Assembly (NCBI RefSeq): GCF_046630445.1
Contig: NC_092334.1
Location: forward strand, 109,875,001 to 109,939,000
Length of the DNA stretch: 64,000 nt
Reading direction: 5' to 3'
Origin: Rutidosis leptorrhynchoides
Lineage: Eukaryota > Streptophyta > Magnoliopsida > Asterales > Asteraceae
Position 1 is the stretch's first letter. Each line of letters starts with the position of its first letter. The notes under the pieces are model-generated. The model did no database searches. It had not been told where the DNA came from and saw nothing but the letters and a program-made list of their open reading frames with translations. The translations under genes and the position numbers were made by a program. This document shows, piece after piece, positions 1-12,296 of the stretch.

Positions 1-187
1 TACTAAGCTATTAAGTATGAACATTAACGGGTAGGTACTACCCAAGATATAATTATAAAACGCTAATAAGAAGAAAAGGCTTTTATAATAATACCTGGTT
101 CATATTATTAACAAGCTATAAATGTACTATAAATACACACTACATCTATAATAATCCATGTGAATAATTATTTTCTTTCATTAGGAA
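1..187 (+). promoter_or_regulatory. Element A leader just upstream of gag-pol
   Basis: Untranslated stretch between an unseen upstream part of element A and its gag start. It holds a perfect hairpin at 29-43 (GGGTAG, loop GTA, CTACCC) and, at 170-184, a pyrimidine-rich tract ending in TTAG, which fits a 3' splice site 3 bases before the gag ATG. The whole stretch resembles 54030-54207 in element G, where it lies between an F-box-like ORF and gag. This suggests A and G belong to one family. Splicing here is inferred. Confidence 0.55.
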
Positions 188-3100
188 ATGGCGCGATTGA
201 ACCGAATGACGGAACAAGAAGTCGAGAACTTCATCAACCAGCGAGTCAACGATAGAATGCTATGGGTCGAAGCTGCAAGAGCTACTGCAGCTAATCCAAA
301 TCCTCGCGTAGGATGCTCCTACAAGACGTTTCAAGCTTGCAAACCTTCATCATTCAGTGGAACGGAAGGACCTATCGGTTTAACCCGATGGATAGAAAAG
401 ATGGAGACGGTGTTCAAAATCAGCGGTTGTGATGAAAAAGACATGACCAAGTATGCATCGTGCACTTTACAAGATAGTGCACTCACATGGTGGAAGAATT
501 ATGTGAAGGCGGTAGGAGGAGATGCAGCTTATGATACTCCATGGGAAGAATTCAAAGCAATGATAATCACCGAGTATTGTCCAAGGAATGAGGTTATTAA
601 GTTAGAAGATGAGTTACGAAGTTTGAAGGTGGTTGGTACTGAAATCACCAACTACAATCAGCGATTCATGGAATTGGTTTTACTATGTCCTGAATTGGTT
701 CCAACCGAAGCACGGAAGATTGAAATGTACAAAGGTGGTTTGCCCAAAAAGGTCAAGGCAAACGTTACAGCATCGAAACCTAAGACAATTCATGAAGCTA
801 TAACCATGGCAAACGAGCTAATGGATCAGGTCATTTTGGACAAGAAAGCATTCAATACTGAGGTGAAGGTATTGGGGAACAAGAAAAAGTGGAATGGAGG
901 TTATGATCGAGGTAACCAACAACAACCTTATAAGAAACAAGAAACCACGAAAGGTGCGGGTAGCGGTTCAGGCTTTGGTTACAAAGGACAAAGTCCTTTA
1001 TGCAACCGTTGTCACAAACATCATTTTGGTTACTGTAGTGTGTTGTGCACTAAATGCAATAGACAGGGACATCTTGCTGAAGATTGTAAGGCTCTCGTTA
1101 CAAATGCAAATGGTAACAAGACTCCTGCCACCAACGCAAATAGAACTGCTTTGGCTAACATTACTTGTTTTGGGTGTGGAAAACAAGGTCACTATAAGAG
1201 CCAGTGCCCGAATCAGAATGGCGGACCTGCACGTGGAAGAGCATTTGTTATTAATGCTAGAGAGGCACGAGAAGACCCGGAACTTGTTACGGGTACGTTT
1301 ACCATTAATAACTTATCAGCATCTATTTTATTTGATACTGGCGCCGATAGAAGTTACGTGTGTATAAATTTTTACACTAAATTGAATTGTTCATCATTAC
1401 CTCTAGATGCTAAGTACTTGATTGAGTTAGCTAATGGTAAGCTAATTAAAGCCGATAAAATTTGTCGTGATTGTGAAATAAATCTAGCCGGAGAAACGTT
1501 TAAAATCGACTTAATACCCGTGGAATTAGGAGGTTTTGATGTAATAGTCGGCATGGACTGGATGTCCAAAATAGGAGCGGAAATTGTTTGTGCCAAGAAG
1601 GCAATTCGTATTCCTGGTAAGGATAAAATACCGGTGATGATTTATGGAGAGAAGGGTAAGTCAAAGCTAAAACTCATTAGCTGTTTGAAAGCCAGGAAGT
1701 GTTTAGAAAAGGGATGTTACGCTATTTTAGCACATGTTAATAAAGTCGAAAAGAAAGAAAAGTGCATCAACGACGTGCCTGTGGCAAGAGATTTTCCTGA
1801 AGTTTTTCCGGAAGAGTTGCCGGGATTACCTCCATTTAGATCGGTAGAATTTCAAATAGATTTAGTACCAGGAGCTGCACCAGTGGCTCGTGCTCCATAT
1901 AGACTTGCACCGTCCGAGTTAAAAGAACTTCAAAGTCAGTTAAAAGAATTACTGGACCGTGGATTCATACGACCGAGTACTTCACCGTGGGGAGCTCCAA
2001 TTTTATTTGTTAAGAAGAAAGATGGATCTTTTAGGATGTGTATAGACTATCGTGAATTAAATAAGTTAACTATCAAGAATCGGTATCCACTACCGAGAAT
2101 TGATGACTTATTTGATCAATTGCAAGGATCATGTGTTTATTCAAAAATCGACTTAAGATCGGGCTATCATCAACTACGCGTCAAAGAAGAGGATATTCCG
2201 AAAACTGCTTTTCGGACACGTTATGGTCATTACGAATTTTTGGTTATGCCGTTTGGATTGACGAATGCGCCAGCTGTATTCATGGACCTCATGAATCGAG
2301 TTTGTAGTCCGTATTTAGATAAGTTTGTTATCGTTTTCATTGATGATATTCTTATCTATTCCAAGAATGAGCAAGAGCATGAAGAGCATTTAAGGTTGAT
2401 ACTGGAGTTGTTGAGAAAAGAACAACTTTATGCTAAATTTTCTAAGTGTGCTTTCTGGTTGAAAGAAGTGCAATTTCTTGGTCACGTTGTTAATAGCGAA
2501 GGAATTCAGGTTGATCCAGCAAAAACTGAAGCTATTGAAAAATGGGAGACTCCTAAGACACCAACGCAGATACGTCAATTTTTGGGTTTAGCCGGTTATT
2601 ATAGAAGGTTTATTCAAGATTTTTCCCGAATAGCTAAGCCGCTGACAACATTAACGCAAAAAGGGAAGAAATACGAATGGACCTCGGAGCAGGAGAACGC
2701 ATTTCAATTACTGAAGAAGAAGTTAACTACGGCGCCTATTTTATCGTTACCTGAAGGGAACGATGATTTTGAAATATATTGTGACGCTTCGCGACAAGGT
2801 TTTGGTTGTGTTCTTATGCAACGAAAGAAAGTAATTGCATTTGCATCTCGACAATTGAAGATTCACGAGCGGAATTATACGACGCATGATCTAGAATTGG
2901 GAGCAGTCGTGTTTGCATTGAAGATGTGGAGACACTACTTGTATGGGGTTAAATTCACTGTGTTTACTGATCATAAAAGCCTTCAACATATTTTTGATCA
3001 GAAACAGCTGAACATGAGGCAACGTAGGTGGGTCGAGCTGATAAACGACTATGATTGTGAAATTCGTTATCATCCCGGGAAGGCGAACGTGGTGGCCGAT

Positions 3101-4606
3101 GCTCTAAGCAGAAAGGAACGAGAACCAATCCGAGTACGAGCGATGAACATAAAAATTCGCATGAATCTCAACTCACAAATCAAAGAAGTTCAACGAGAAG
3201 CACTTACTAAAGAAAATATAGGAAATGAAATAATGAAGAAGTATGAGAAGCAACTCGTTATGCGGGAAGATGGAATTCGATATTTTGCAAATCGTATTTG
3301 GGTACCGAAGTTGGGTGGATTAAGGAAGTTGATATTGAACGAGGCACATAAGACAAGATATTCGATACATCCTGGAGTTGGAAAGATGTACCAAGATCTT
3401 AAGACGCATTATTGGTGGCCTAATTTGAAGATAGACGTTGCAACATATGTTGGGGAGTGTTTAACTTGTTCCAAGGTCAAAGCAGAACACCAGAAGCCGT
3501 CAGGGTTACTTCAACAACCAGAAATCCCAGAATGGAAATGGGATGGTATTACCATGGATTTCATCACGAAGTTACCAAAGACTGCCTGGGGATACGACAC
3601 CATTTGGGTGATTGTTGATCGTCTCACCAAGTCTGCACATTTCTTGCCTATAAAGGAAACGGATAGAATGGAGAAACTATTACGATTGTATATAAAGGAA
3701 GTTGTTTCAAGGCATGGGATACCTATTTCCATTATATCCGATCGTGATAGTAGATTTACCTCAAAGTTTTGGCAATCACTACAGGAGGCATTAGGAACTC
3801 GTTTAGATATGAGTACCGCATATCATCCGCAGACCGACGGGCAGAGTGAAAGAACAATTCAGACTCTTGAAGACATGCTCAGGGCATGTGTGATCGATTT
3901 TGGAAACGGTTGGGATAAATATCTACCGTTAGCAGAATTCTCGTATAATAATAGTTATCATGCGAGCATTGGAGCTGCGCCATTCGAAGCATTGTATGGA
4001 AGGAAGTGTAGATCTCCTATCTGTTGGAATGAAGTAGGAGATCGACAATTAACTGGTCCCGAGATCATACATGAAACGACTGAGAAGATAGTGCAAATCA
4101 AGGAGAGATTAAAAACAGCCCGCAGTCGCCAAAAGAGCTACGCCGATGTCCGAAGGAAACCATTAAAGTTTCAGGTCGGGGACATGGTTATGCTAAAGGT
4201 GTCACCTTGGAAAGGTGTAATACGTTTCGGCAAAAGGGGTAAACTGAACCCAAGATACGTAGGCCCGTTTAAGATCATCGAACGCATTGGACCGGTAGCT
4301 TATCGACTCGAGTTACCACAACAGCTCGCCGGAGTACATAATACCTTTCACGTCTCAAACCTTAAGAAGTGTCTTGCAAAGGAAGACCTCACCATTCCTC
4401 TTGAGGAAATCCATGTCGACGAGAAACTACAATTCGTCGAAGAACCAATCGAAATCATGGACCGTGAAGTTAAACAGCTCAAACAGAGCAATATACCGAT
4501 TGTTAAGGTTCGTTGGAATGCTAGAAGAGGTCCCGAGTTTACTTGGGAACGAGAGGATCAGATGAAGCAAAAGTATCCACACTTGTTTCTCGATGACGCA
4601 AAATAG
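188..4606 (+). CDS. Intact Ty3/gypsy gag-pol polyprotein (element A), chromovirus-like
   Basis: Single 1472-aa open frame with all retrotransposon functions. Gag core is at about 40-220 (GCSYKTF, ALTWW). CCHC knuckles are at 287-300 ([14 protein letters not shown]) and 327-340. The aspartic protease motif DTG is at 383-385. Reverse transcriptase has D655 ([10 protein letters not shown]) and FIDD with D719 and D720. RNase H acidic residues are D866, E903 and D928. Integrase has an HHCC zinc region from H1054 and catalytic D1124, D1185 and E1221, with 35 residues between the last two, as expected for DD35E. The C-terminal 60 residues ([15 protein letters not shown]) look like the degenerate chromodomain of plant chromoviruses, probably the Tekay/Del lineage. 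Start ATG 188 directly follows a likely 3' splice site. No stop, frameshift or lost catalytic residue is visible, so the element may be competent or recently active. Lineage is inferred from motif style. Confidence 0.95.
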   Translation: MARLNRMTEQEVENFINQRVNDRMLWVEAARATAANPNPRVGCSYKTFQACKPSSFSGTEGPIGLTRWIEKMETVFKISGCDEKDMTKYASCTLQDSALTWWKNYVKAVGGDAAYDTPWEEFKAMIITEYCPRNEVIKLEDELRSLKVVGTEITNYNQRFMELVLLCPELVPTEARKIEMYKGGLPKKVKANVTASKPKTIHEAITMANELMDQVILDKKAFNTEVKVLGNKKKWNGGYDRGNQQQPYKKQETTKGAGSGSGFGYKGQSPLCNRCHKHHFGYCSVLCTKCNRQGHLAEDCKALVTNANGNKTPATNANRTALANITCFGCGKQGHYKSQCPNQNGGPARGRAFVINAREAREDPELVTGTFTINNLSASILFDTGADRSYVCINFYTKLNCSSLPLDAKYLIELANGKLIKADKICRDCEINLAGETFKIDLIPVELGGFDVIVGMDWMSKIGAEIVCAKKAIRIPGKDKIPVMIYGEKGKSKLKLISCLKARKCLEKGCYAILAHVNKVEKKEKCINDVPVARDFPEVFPEELPGLPPFRSVEFQIDLVPGAAPVARAPYRLAPSELKELQSQLKELLDRGFIRPSTSPWGAPILFVKKKDGSFRMCIDYRELNKLTIKNRYPLPRIDDLFDQLQGSCVYSKIDLRSGYHQLRVKEEDIPKTAFRTRYGHYEFLVMPFGLTNAPAVFMDLMNRVCSPYLDKFVIVFIDDILIYSKNEQEHEEHLRLILELLRKEQLYAKFSKCAFWLKEVQFLGHVVNSEGIQVDPAKTEAIEKWETPKTPTQIRQFLGLAGYYRRFIQDFSRIAKPLTTLTQKGKKYEWTSEQENAFQLLKKKLTTAPILSLPEGNDDFEIYCDASRQGFGCVLMQRKKVIAFASRQLKIHERNYTTHDLELGAVVFALKMWRHYLYGVKFTVFTDHKSLQHIFDQKQLNMRQRRWVELINDYDCEIRYHPGKANVVADALSRKEREPIRVRAMNIKIRMNLNSQIKEVQREALTKENIGNEIMKKYEKQLVMREDGIRYFANRIWVPKLGGLRKLILNEAHKTRYSIHPGVGKMYQDLKTHYWWPNLKIDVATYVGECLTCSKVKAEHQKPSGLLQQPEIPEWKWDGITMDFITKLPKTAWGYDTIWVIVDRLTKSAHFLPIKETDRMEKLLRLYIKEVVSRHGIPISIISDRDSRFTSKFWQSLQEALGTRLDMSTAYHPQTDGQSERTIQTLEDMLRACVIDFGNGWDKYLPLAEFSYNNSYHASIGAAPFEALYGRKCRSPICWNEVGDRQLTGPEIIHETTEKIVQIKERLKTARSRQKSYADVRRKPLKFQVGDMVMLKVSPWKGVIRFGKRGKLNPRYVGPFKIIERIGPVAYRLELPQQLAGVHNTFHVSNLKKCLAKEDLTIPLEEIHVDEKLQFVEEPIEIMDREVKQLKQSNIPIVKVRWNARRGPEFTWEREDQMKQKYPHLFLDDAK

Positions 4607-4617
4607 GTACAATTTTA

Positions 4618-4653
4618 AAATTTCGGGACGAAATTTATTTAACGGGGAGGTAA
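4618..4653 (+). promoter_or_regulatory. Element A 3' hairpin and polypurine tract
   Basis: After the stop codon comes a perfect hairpin at 4618-4636: AAATTTCG, loop GGA, CGAAATTT. The purine-rich tract AACGGGGAGGTAA follows at 4641-4653, directly against the LTR start TGTAACG. The tract is the expected plus-strand primer. Related hairpins precede the tract in elements B, F and H, so the fold may have a cis-acting role. Confidence 0.75.
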
Positions 4654-7386
4654 TGTAACGACCCGCACTTTTTCGATCATACTATACTTATAAGATTAAT
4701 ATTTACATAAATTAAACCTTGCCAACATGATAAGCAATCCAAATTGTCGAGACTTATATTTCCGAAAAGAGTTTTACACAACGTTTGACCGTCTAGTTTG
4801 ACCGATGATATCACGAACTATACAATATATGATAATTATACGTTTGTGTATATAAATGTATATATACATATTTAACATGATTAATAAATGTTTTAATATC
4901 TCATTTTGTATTAATAACAACAAGTTATATGTGTATTTTGAAACTACTAACTTAAGTTTTCAAAACGATAACTATACGTAACGTTATTTGACATAAATAC
5001 TTAAGACATATAATGTTTATACATATATTGTATAAGTAATGTATTTAATCACTTTTAAAGACTTAAATACATAAAACCATATAAGTGTATTCACAAAAGA
5101 TAGCTATATTTGAATCCTCATTCCATTTTTCACAAAATTTCTATACGTATACCTAGAGTATTTGTACTCGTATCATACCTAGCTCCTATACGTATTTACT
5201 AATAGTAAATACACATCAAAATCACCACCTAACCAGCCATTATTCATGCCCTTAGAGCTAGGTAACTACTTTTGTATGATTGTTTGACAAATACACAAGA
5301 TTACAAACTACAAATTTTGTCCATAATACCCCCATAATCACGTTTTTAAAGAGCAACATGTATCCTCATTTTGATTCACTTCTACTTCAAATTTCTTAAG
5401 CTAAACACACACTTGTTCTTACTCTTTAAACTCCATAACAATCCAGCAAGAAACCTTAAAGATCTAGCCATAAAAACCTTAGTTAAACACCATAAGAAAA
5501 CCATACAAAAACACTTCAAGAAAACCCTCCAAGAACACCAACTTACTTCCAATCTTTCATCCACTTCTATCACCCTTTTGATTCTAGCTTCATACATCTC
5601 TTTTACAGCAACTTCATCCAAGGAACTTGAGGTAGAATATATGTTCATAACCTTATTCGATTCATATATATATAGCTATCATATTTTGTGGTATACAAGT
5701 TTAACAACAAGAACATAGTTTGAATGTTTTCAAACTTGTTTGCAAACTAAATAGATCCTTCTAACTTAACTATTAAAATACTTCAAGACCTGTAATATAA
5801 CTTATGTATATGCTAATTTAACAAGGTAAAACTTGGTTTTTCAAAGTATAGGTATTTTTAGAAAAATGGTCATTAAATGATTTTGTTGTAACGAAAATGA
5901 TTAACTTCATAAGTTTCACTAAAGTTTGACCTATGCCGTGTGATTTTGAATACAAACTAAGGTATTTACAGTTCATAGTCTTAAAGAGGGACTCGATCCA
6001 AGGAGATGGCAAGTTGAATCAACGAAAACGGACTTGTAACGAAGAAACTATGACCGAAACAAAATTGGTTATCCAAGGCTTAAATGACTTCGGGATTCAT
6101 TGGAAAAATTTACATAAAATCACATACTTCTAAGATAACATGATATTTTATATATATGTACTCATAATTCAATTTCATATGGTTCAGGATCACCCGTAAG
6201 CAACACGAGAAGATTAATCATAAGATCCCATGATTGTACGCAACACGTCATTTGACAACACCGGTACCATGGGTCAAGATTAATCTCGACCAATACACTT
6301 ATGATGGGGTTTTACGGGAGTTTTATTTATTTCGTTGGGGGTTGTATTTATTCATTGCGGGTATATTAAACATCTAAAAATGAACCATTAAAAATTGAAT
6401 TGCTAACCTCGGACTGCTAACTTCGGACTAAGGAAATATTCAAAGTATTAAAAGTATAACAAGTATATATATATAACGTTTGTTTAAAATGAAAACATAT
6501 TGATATATTATATATGGATAGGTTCGTGATATCAACCGGAAGACCGAGTCAAATTATTTATATCATCAAGACAAAAGTGAGTTTATAGATCCCTTTTTAA
6601 ATGCTTTAAATATTTTGGGCTGAGAATACATGCACTTTATTTTATACGCAATGGACACAAGTACATACTTAATTCTACACTGAGTTTAAACTGAAAATCC
6701 CTTAGCTTTGGTAACTAGTAACTGCCAGTACATATGATGTGGACTGGTGGGCGCGAGTAATTTTATATGGATCCATAGGGCTTGACATTCCTATCCGAGC
6801 TAGAGCGCTAGCCTTTTAACGGACGTATGTTACTTGAGTTTACGACACGTTGGTTTGCGTGTATTAAAACAACAGGGGTAATTATTATTATAGCGTTAAG
6901 TTTAGTTACCAGGGTGCTCTGTTACGTATAATCTATTGATAAACTTTTGATGAAATCTTGTGGTCTATATATATATATTGCTGCCGGCATTAAACCTATA
7001 TCTCACCAACTTTATGTTGACCTTTTTAAAACATGTCTATTCTCAGGTGATTTCTAAAGCTTCCGCTGTATCATGTTGGATCTAACCAGGATCTTGCGTA
7101 CGCATGTTTGTGTCAAAAATAAAACTGCATATCCGAGATGTTGCATTGTAAAATATGCTAGAAACCGTGTTGTTGTCATCATTTGTAAAGTTTGTAAGTC
7201 GAAGATTATCGCTAAACGTTAATCTTTTTTTTATTGTCTTAAGCTTGTAACAAAAATAATGGTTATGGTTTGTAATGTATAATATATGCAGTTTTCTTTC
7301 AAAAATGTCTCATATAGAGGTCAATACCTCGCAATGAAATCATACGTTATCTAACGCGTTCTTATGGTTAAGGATGGGTTATGACA
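4654..7386 (+). repeat. 3' LTR of element A
   Basis: A 2733-bp LTR opening TGTAACGACCCG directly after the polypurine tract and closing GTTATGACA. It shares modules with the LTRs at 7432-11343 and 48898-52244: an opening TGTRRYGACCCG, the phrase GCTGAGAATACATGC, and a downstream CTTGTGGTCTAT. Small open frames within it (for example 5371-5718) have no family signature. The right boundary was chosen from the final CA and the abrupt start of another element's 3' end. The 5' LTR lies outside the window, so no duplication can be checked. Confidence 0.8.
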
Positions 7387-7431
7387 ACCTCACTCAAATT
7401 TCGGGACAAAATTTCTTTAACGTGTAGGTAC
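7387..7431 (+). mobile_element. Remnant of element B internal 3' end with polypurine tract
   Basis: Forty-five bases matching the end of a gypsy internal region: AAATTTCGGGAC with an AAAATTT partner (imperfect hairpin at 7396-7414), then the tract AACGTGTAGGTAC directly before the next LTR. The rest of B's internal region is missing here because element A joins at 7386/7387. The simplest reading is that A inserted close to B's polypurine tract. Confidence 0.65.
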
Positions 7432-9248
7432 TGTGATGACCCGGAGATTTCTGACCAAATTTAAACTTAATCTTATATGTTTTCGACACGATAAGCAAAG
7501 TCTGTAAAATTGAATCTCTAAATTTTTGGAACAGTTTACATGAAACCATTTGACATTTGACTATAACCGACGATTCACGAACGATTATGTGTGTGTGTAT
7601 ATATATATATATATATGTAAATATATATATATAATTTCCATACATAAGAAATGTTATATATATTGTAATTAATAAATATTAAAGATTTAATATATTTTAT
7701 AATTAGTAAAAATGATAAAATTTATAAATTATATTATATTAAATGTAATTACAAGTTAAAACATAATTATTATATCAATAATGTTATTATTACTATAAAA
7801 ATTTATTAAGAATATTATATATATGGAAATAAAGTTTACTACATGTAAAATGTTATATTAATGTTATTATTATTATTATTAGAAAATAATACAATTTATT
7901 TTTATTATTATCATTAATAAGTAATATTATATATAATACAATATATATAAAATGTATAATTAATATATGTTATCATATAGTATTACTAATTAAATTCAAC
8001 TACAAGTTAAAATATAGTTGTTATAGTAATAGTATCATTACTTTCATTAAAATCAGTAATAGTTATATTATTATAGATAACATATAGATATGAACTTTAA
8101 TGCATCTAATTTGTTATCTTTACTAAAAATATTATTACTCTTATTACTATTTTTTTTAAATAGATATTTAATATAAATATCAGTGTTATTATTATTAAGT
8201 AAAATACATAAATATAAAAATTGATACAATGGTTATGTTATAGTGATAAACTTATCATTATCATAATTATTTTTTTTTACTCTTATTAATATTGTTATTA
8301 ATATTATTATTATTGATATTAGTAATATTATCATTTTTATTATAGTTGTTGGAAAATAATACCATCTATTTGTATAATCATTAATAAATATAATTATTAT
8401 CATTTTTTTTAAATCATTATTAGTTATTTTATTTTTACTAGTAATATAATAATTAATATAATTAATATAACTATTAATTATTAATATTAATTATTATATA
8501 AATTATATAAATATAAATATTCATATGTACGAATCTGTGACTTTTGATATCTACTTTATAAATTTTTTTTGTTTTCTTCTAGTTGGAATTGTCGAATACA
8601 TTATTGTTATAACTTGTTTTCTGTACTCAATCGAACACAGAGATGATTATCATTATTTTTTTTCTCTCTTATTTCTTTACGTCCTCTGTATATTAGCTTT
8701 TTGACAAAAATTAAAAATTGAATCAGTTTTCAAAATCCATTAATGTAGTTATGTTAGGAATCGTTTATGTAAACTTTCTCTAAAATCCCAGCTTTCAATT
8801 CTTGTTATCGAACTCGAATTTTTGAGTCAAAGAAAATTTTCAAAAAAAGTCAACTAAATCGTTCTTGAGGAAATTCGAACTCGAATGGCTGTTTTAAGTT
8901 AAATAAATGATTCCAATAGTTTCTATAGATGTTTTAGAACGTATTTCGTGTTTTAACAATTGTCCATATCTGTATGATTTATGAAATCAATTTTTTTTTT
9001 AAAATACCTGCGACGAACAGGCAGTAGGGTTATTTTTATTTTTTTTTCCCTTCTCAAACCAATTAATCACGAGATAAGTGTTTATGGGGTAGATAATAAG
9101 TCTTAAATCGATAGTGTAATTCGCGGTTATGATTTAATTTGATTTTGGATTCGTTGTTGGTGAGAAAGAAGAAGAAGATGTGTATGAACACAGAAATATA
9201 TACGGGTTCTATATTTTATGAAACGAATAAATAACAGAAATGAATTGA

Positions 9249-9303
9249 TGGGGCAGTGGTCTGGGTGCATTACGCGGGCTCGAGAGGTCATGGGTTCGAG
9301 TCT
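9249..9303 (+). repeat. tRNA-like / SINE-like RNA polymerase III promoter unit inside an LTR
   Basis: TGGGGCAGTGGT at 9249-9260 fits an A box with one mismatch. GGTTCGAGTCT at 9293-9303 is a near-perfect B box. The spacing of about 32 bases is that of a tRNA gene. It is followed by T-rich sequence and then the ATT repeat from 9375. It could be a SINE head or a tRNA-derived relic in the LTR. It does not fold as an obvious functional tRNA. Confidence 0.5.
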
Positions 9304-9373
9304 CGTATGGGACAATTCTTTTTAGGATGACCTCTTAAAGGGTATACACTTTAAATTTTTTTTCTCTCATTTC

Positions 9374-9547
<174 letters not shown>

Positions 9548-9631
9548 GTGATTTTGATTATGATTTAAAAGATGCTTAATTTATAGAAGAGTAAAATGAA
9601 TATGATTATGGCTACGATAATGGATATAGTT

Positions 9632-9635
<4 letters not shown>

Positions 9636-9695
<60 letters not shown>
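9636..9695. repeat. (TA)n microsatellite
   Basis: Sixty bases of uninterrupted TA inside the LTR of element B. The open frame across it is a repeat artefact. Confidence 0.95.
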
Positions 9696-9696
<1 letters not shown>

Positions 9697-11343
9697 CTGA
9701 GAAATACAATTATAAGTATGATTAGGTTTACGACAATATAACCTATGGCTATAAATATAAATATAATTAAGTTATAATTAAATGAAATATTATTTTTATT
9801 CATTATTATTATTAATATAAGAATCATTCTTAATAATATTATTACAATTATTAGTGAGGTTATTATTATTACAACTATTATCATTATCATTAGTATTATT
9901 ATTATTATTATTAATATTATTATTATTATTAATATTAACATACAAATATTATTATCATTACTACTATTATTAGTATTATCATTACCATTATCATTAAAAG
10001 TTTCATTATTATTAAAATCACCATTTTATTTAAAAATATTATTTTTATGAAAACTATCATTTTATCTTATCATTAAACTTATCACCTTTATTAAAAATTA
10101 TTATCAATATTATCATTATTATTATTATCATTATTAGAATTATAATTATTATTATCCTTATTAGTATTATTATCATAACTATTTTTTTTTCAAACAAAAG
10201 GAATTATATAAAAACATATTTAATATCTAAGTATGTTAATATTACGTAAAATCATGTTTCAACTAATATAATATTATGTATATTGATATAATTTAATTAC
10301 ACATCAAATAAGTATTATAACATATAACATATTATGCATAATAATAAAATTTTATATAAGAGTATTAATCTTAATACATGATCAAAATATATATAATTTG
10401 TTCGATTACGATTATACGTTTTAATATATATACAAATGATATAGGTTCGTGAATCCGAGGTCAACCCGGCATTGTTCAATATAGTTATATGTATTTTTAC
10501 TACAAAATACATTAGGTGAGTTTCATTTTCCTTTTTACCCTTTATATTTTTGGGCTGAGAATACATGCGCAATTTTTATAAATGTTTTACGAAATAGACA
10601 CAAGTACGTGAAACTACATTCTATGGTTGAATTATCGAAATCGAATATGCCCTTTTTATTAAGTCTGGTAATCTAAGAATTAGGGAACAGACACCCTAAT
10701 TTACGCGAACTCTAAAGATAGATCTATCGGGCCCAACAAGCCCCATCCAAAGTATCAGATGCTTTAGTACTTCGAAATTTATATCATGTCCGAAGGAGGA
10801 TACCGGAATGATGGGGATATTCTTATATGCATATTGTGAATTTCGGTTACCAGGTGTTCAATCCATATGAATGATATTTTTGTCTCTATGCATGGGACGT
10901 ATGTTTATGAGAAATGGAAATATGAAATCTTGTGGTCTATTAAAATTATGAAATGATTATTTATGTTAAACTAATGAACTCACCAACCTTTTGGTTGACA
11001 CTTTAAAGCATGTTTATTCTCATGTACGAAAGAAATCTTCCACTGTGCAATTGCTCATTTTAAAGATATTACTTGGAGTCATTCATGACATATTTCAAAA
11101 AACGTTGCATTCGAGTCGTTGAGTTCATCAAGATTATTATTAAGTCAATTATAGTTAGATATTATAAAATGTTATGCACGCCGTCAACTTTCGATGTAAT
11201 GAAAGATTGTCTTTTCAAAAACGAATACAATGTTTGTAAAATGTATCATATAGAGGTCAAGTACCTCGTGATGTAATCAACTGTCGTGAATCGTTTATAA
11301 TCGATATGGACTTCGTCCGGATGGATTAGGATGGGTCTTCACA

Positions 11344-11959
11344 CCTACGACGCCGACCATGAGCGTCAATGAATGGTCGACCTCCATTAATCCCTGGAAT
11401 GACGGTACCATCGAAACGGTACCGCTTCTTCGGTGGGGTGGAGGGTGGCTGTACAGGTGCATCATCAGGGTCCTCATCTGAATCCTCGTCACTAGAGTCG
11501 TCAGAGGATGAGTCGTCGGATGAAGAATCAGCGAATGATGGGTCGTCTAGATTGGCTGGGGGTGGCTGTACGGGTGGCTCTCCTCGGGCGGCCATCATCT
11601 GTCGGTATCTGCCGGGCCCTATCGGCACGAGACGTCCATCAGGAAGGCGTCGGCACCAATGGTTATGCTCATTACGGACTGGAACTTCCCCCAAGTTCTG
11701 CGGGAATCACAACACCACCGGAATGGTGCTGTGGCTCCGGAGGTCCTGGGGCAAGTGGAGCTGGAATCTCCGGTGGGTCCTCGGCTCCGTCTGAGGTAAT
11801 CACTGGGCCGGGTGCATGGCTACTAGCTCCGGAGGATGAAGCGCCTGAGTCACTGGAGGGTTTCGACGACGGGATCTGAGAATCGGCAACGATGGAAGGT
11901 GAGGTGGCTGATGAGTCTGTGTCGCTGTCCAAAATGATGACAGGTGGAATATCCGACAT
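11344..11959 (-). pseudogene. Truncated, frameshifted Ser/Asp-rich ORF of element C (upstream-of-gag type)
   Basis: Reading leftward from ATG 11959, the first part begins MSDIPPVIILDSDTDSS and is rich in Ser, Pro, Gly and Asp. Near 11690 the frame shifts by one base. The remaining frame carries WCRRLPDGRLVPIGPGRYRQ and an acidic SSDDSSDEDSDEDPDD tract. The start follows TTTTTCCTTGTTCAG, a strong 3' splice-site sequence. The ORF lies about 340 bp after the primer-binding site, where an ORF ahead of gag would sit. It is cut at 11344 by element B's LTR. I recognise no family. It resembles the acidic ORF of element G only in composition and place. Confidence 0.55.
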
Positions 11960-12296
11960 CTGAACAAGGAAAAATAACTTTTTCCATGTCAGTAAGTCAT
12001 AAAGCAAGCACGTATTAGGCAAAGTAACTACGACAGTCTAAATCATGTGTAACAGTAAGTAGCATGGCAATAACAGCAAGTATCATGCAATCAAAAACAG
12101 ATAATAGCATGCAGTAGTGAAGTCATGTAGTAGCATACGGCATATAGCAGTAAAAGTAAGCAGCAGCATGCAGCAAGTTCCGCAGAAACAAGTAAACTAG
12201 CAAGTTGTAGATTAGTCCTATTAGTGAATCCTACTCAGGTCGGTCCAGACTCAATAATGCAACCTAATTCCCTACAACCAAAGCTCTGATACCAAA
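11960..12296 (-). promoter_or_regulatory. Element C leader and primer-binding site
   Basis: Read on the minus strand, TGGTATCAGAGC (12283-12294) matches the initiator-tRNA-Met primer site and lies two bases after the LTR end. The rest of the leader is noncoding, with many AGCATG/AGTA-like short repeats, and ends in a polypyrimidine-CAG splice acceptor before the ORF. Confidence 0.8.

Noticed and set aside
5371-5718. 115-codon plus-strand frame inside the LTR of element A
   Set aside because: Low-complexity Lys/Leu/Ser-rich translation with no family match, within an LTR.
9630-9941. Minus-strand 103-codon frame of Ile/Tyr repeats
   Set aside because: It translates a TA microsatellite and ATT-rich DNA; no protein signature.
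11369-11879. Plus-strand frames opposite the element C ORF
   Set aside because: Antisense shadows of the GC-richer Ser/Asp-rich ORF. The minus strand has the primer site, splice acceptor and composition expected.
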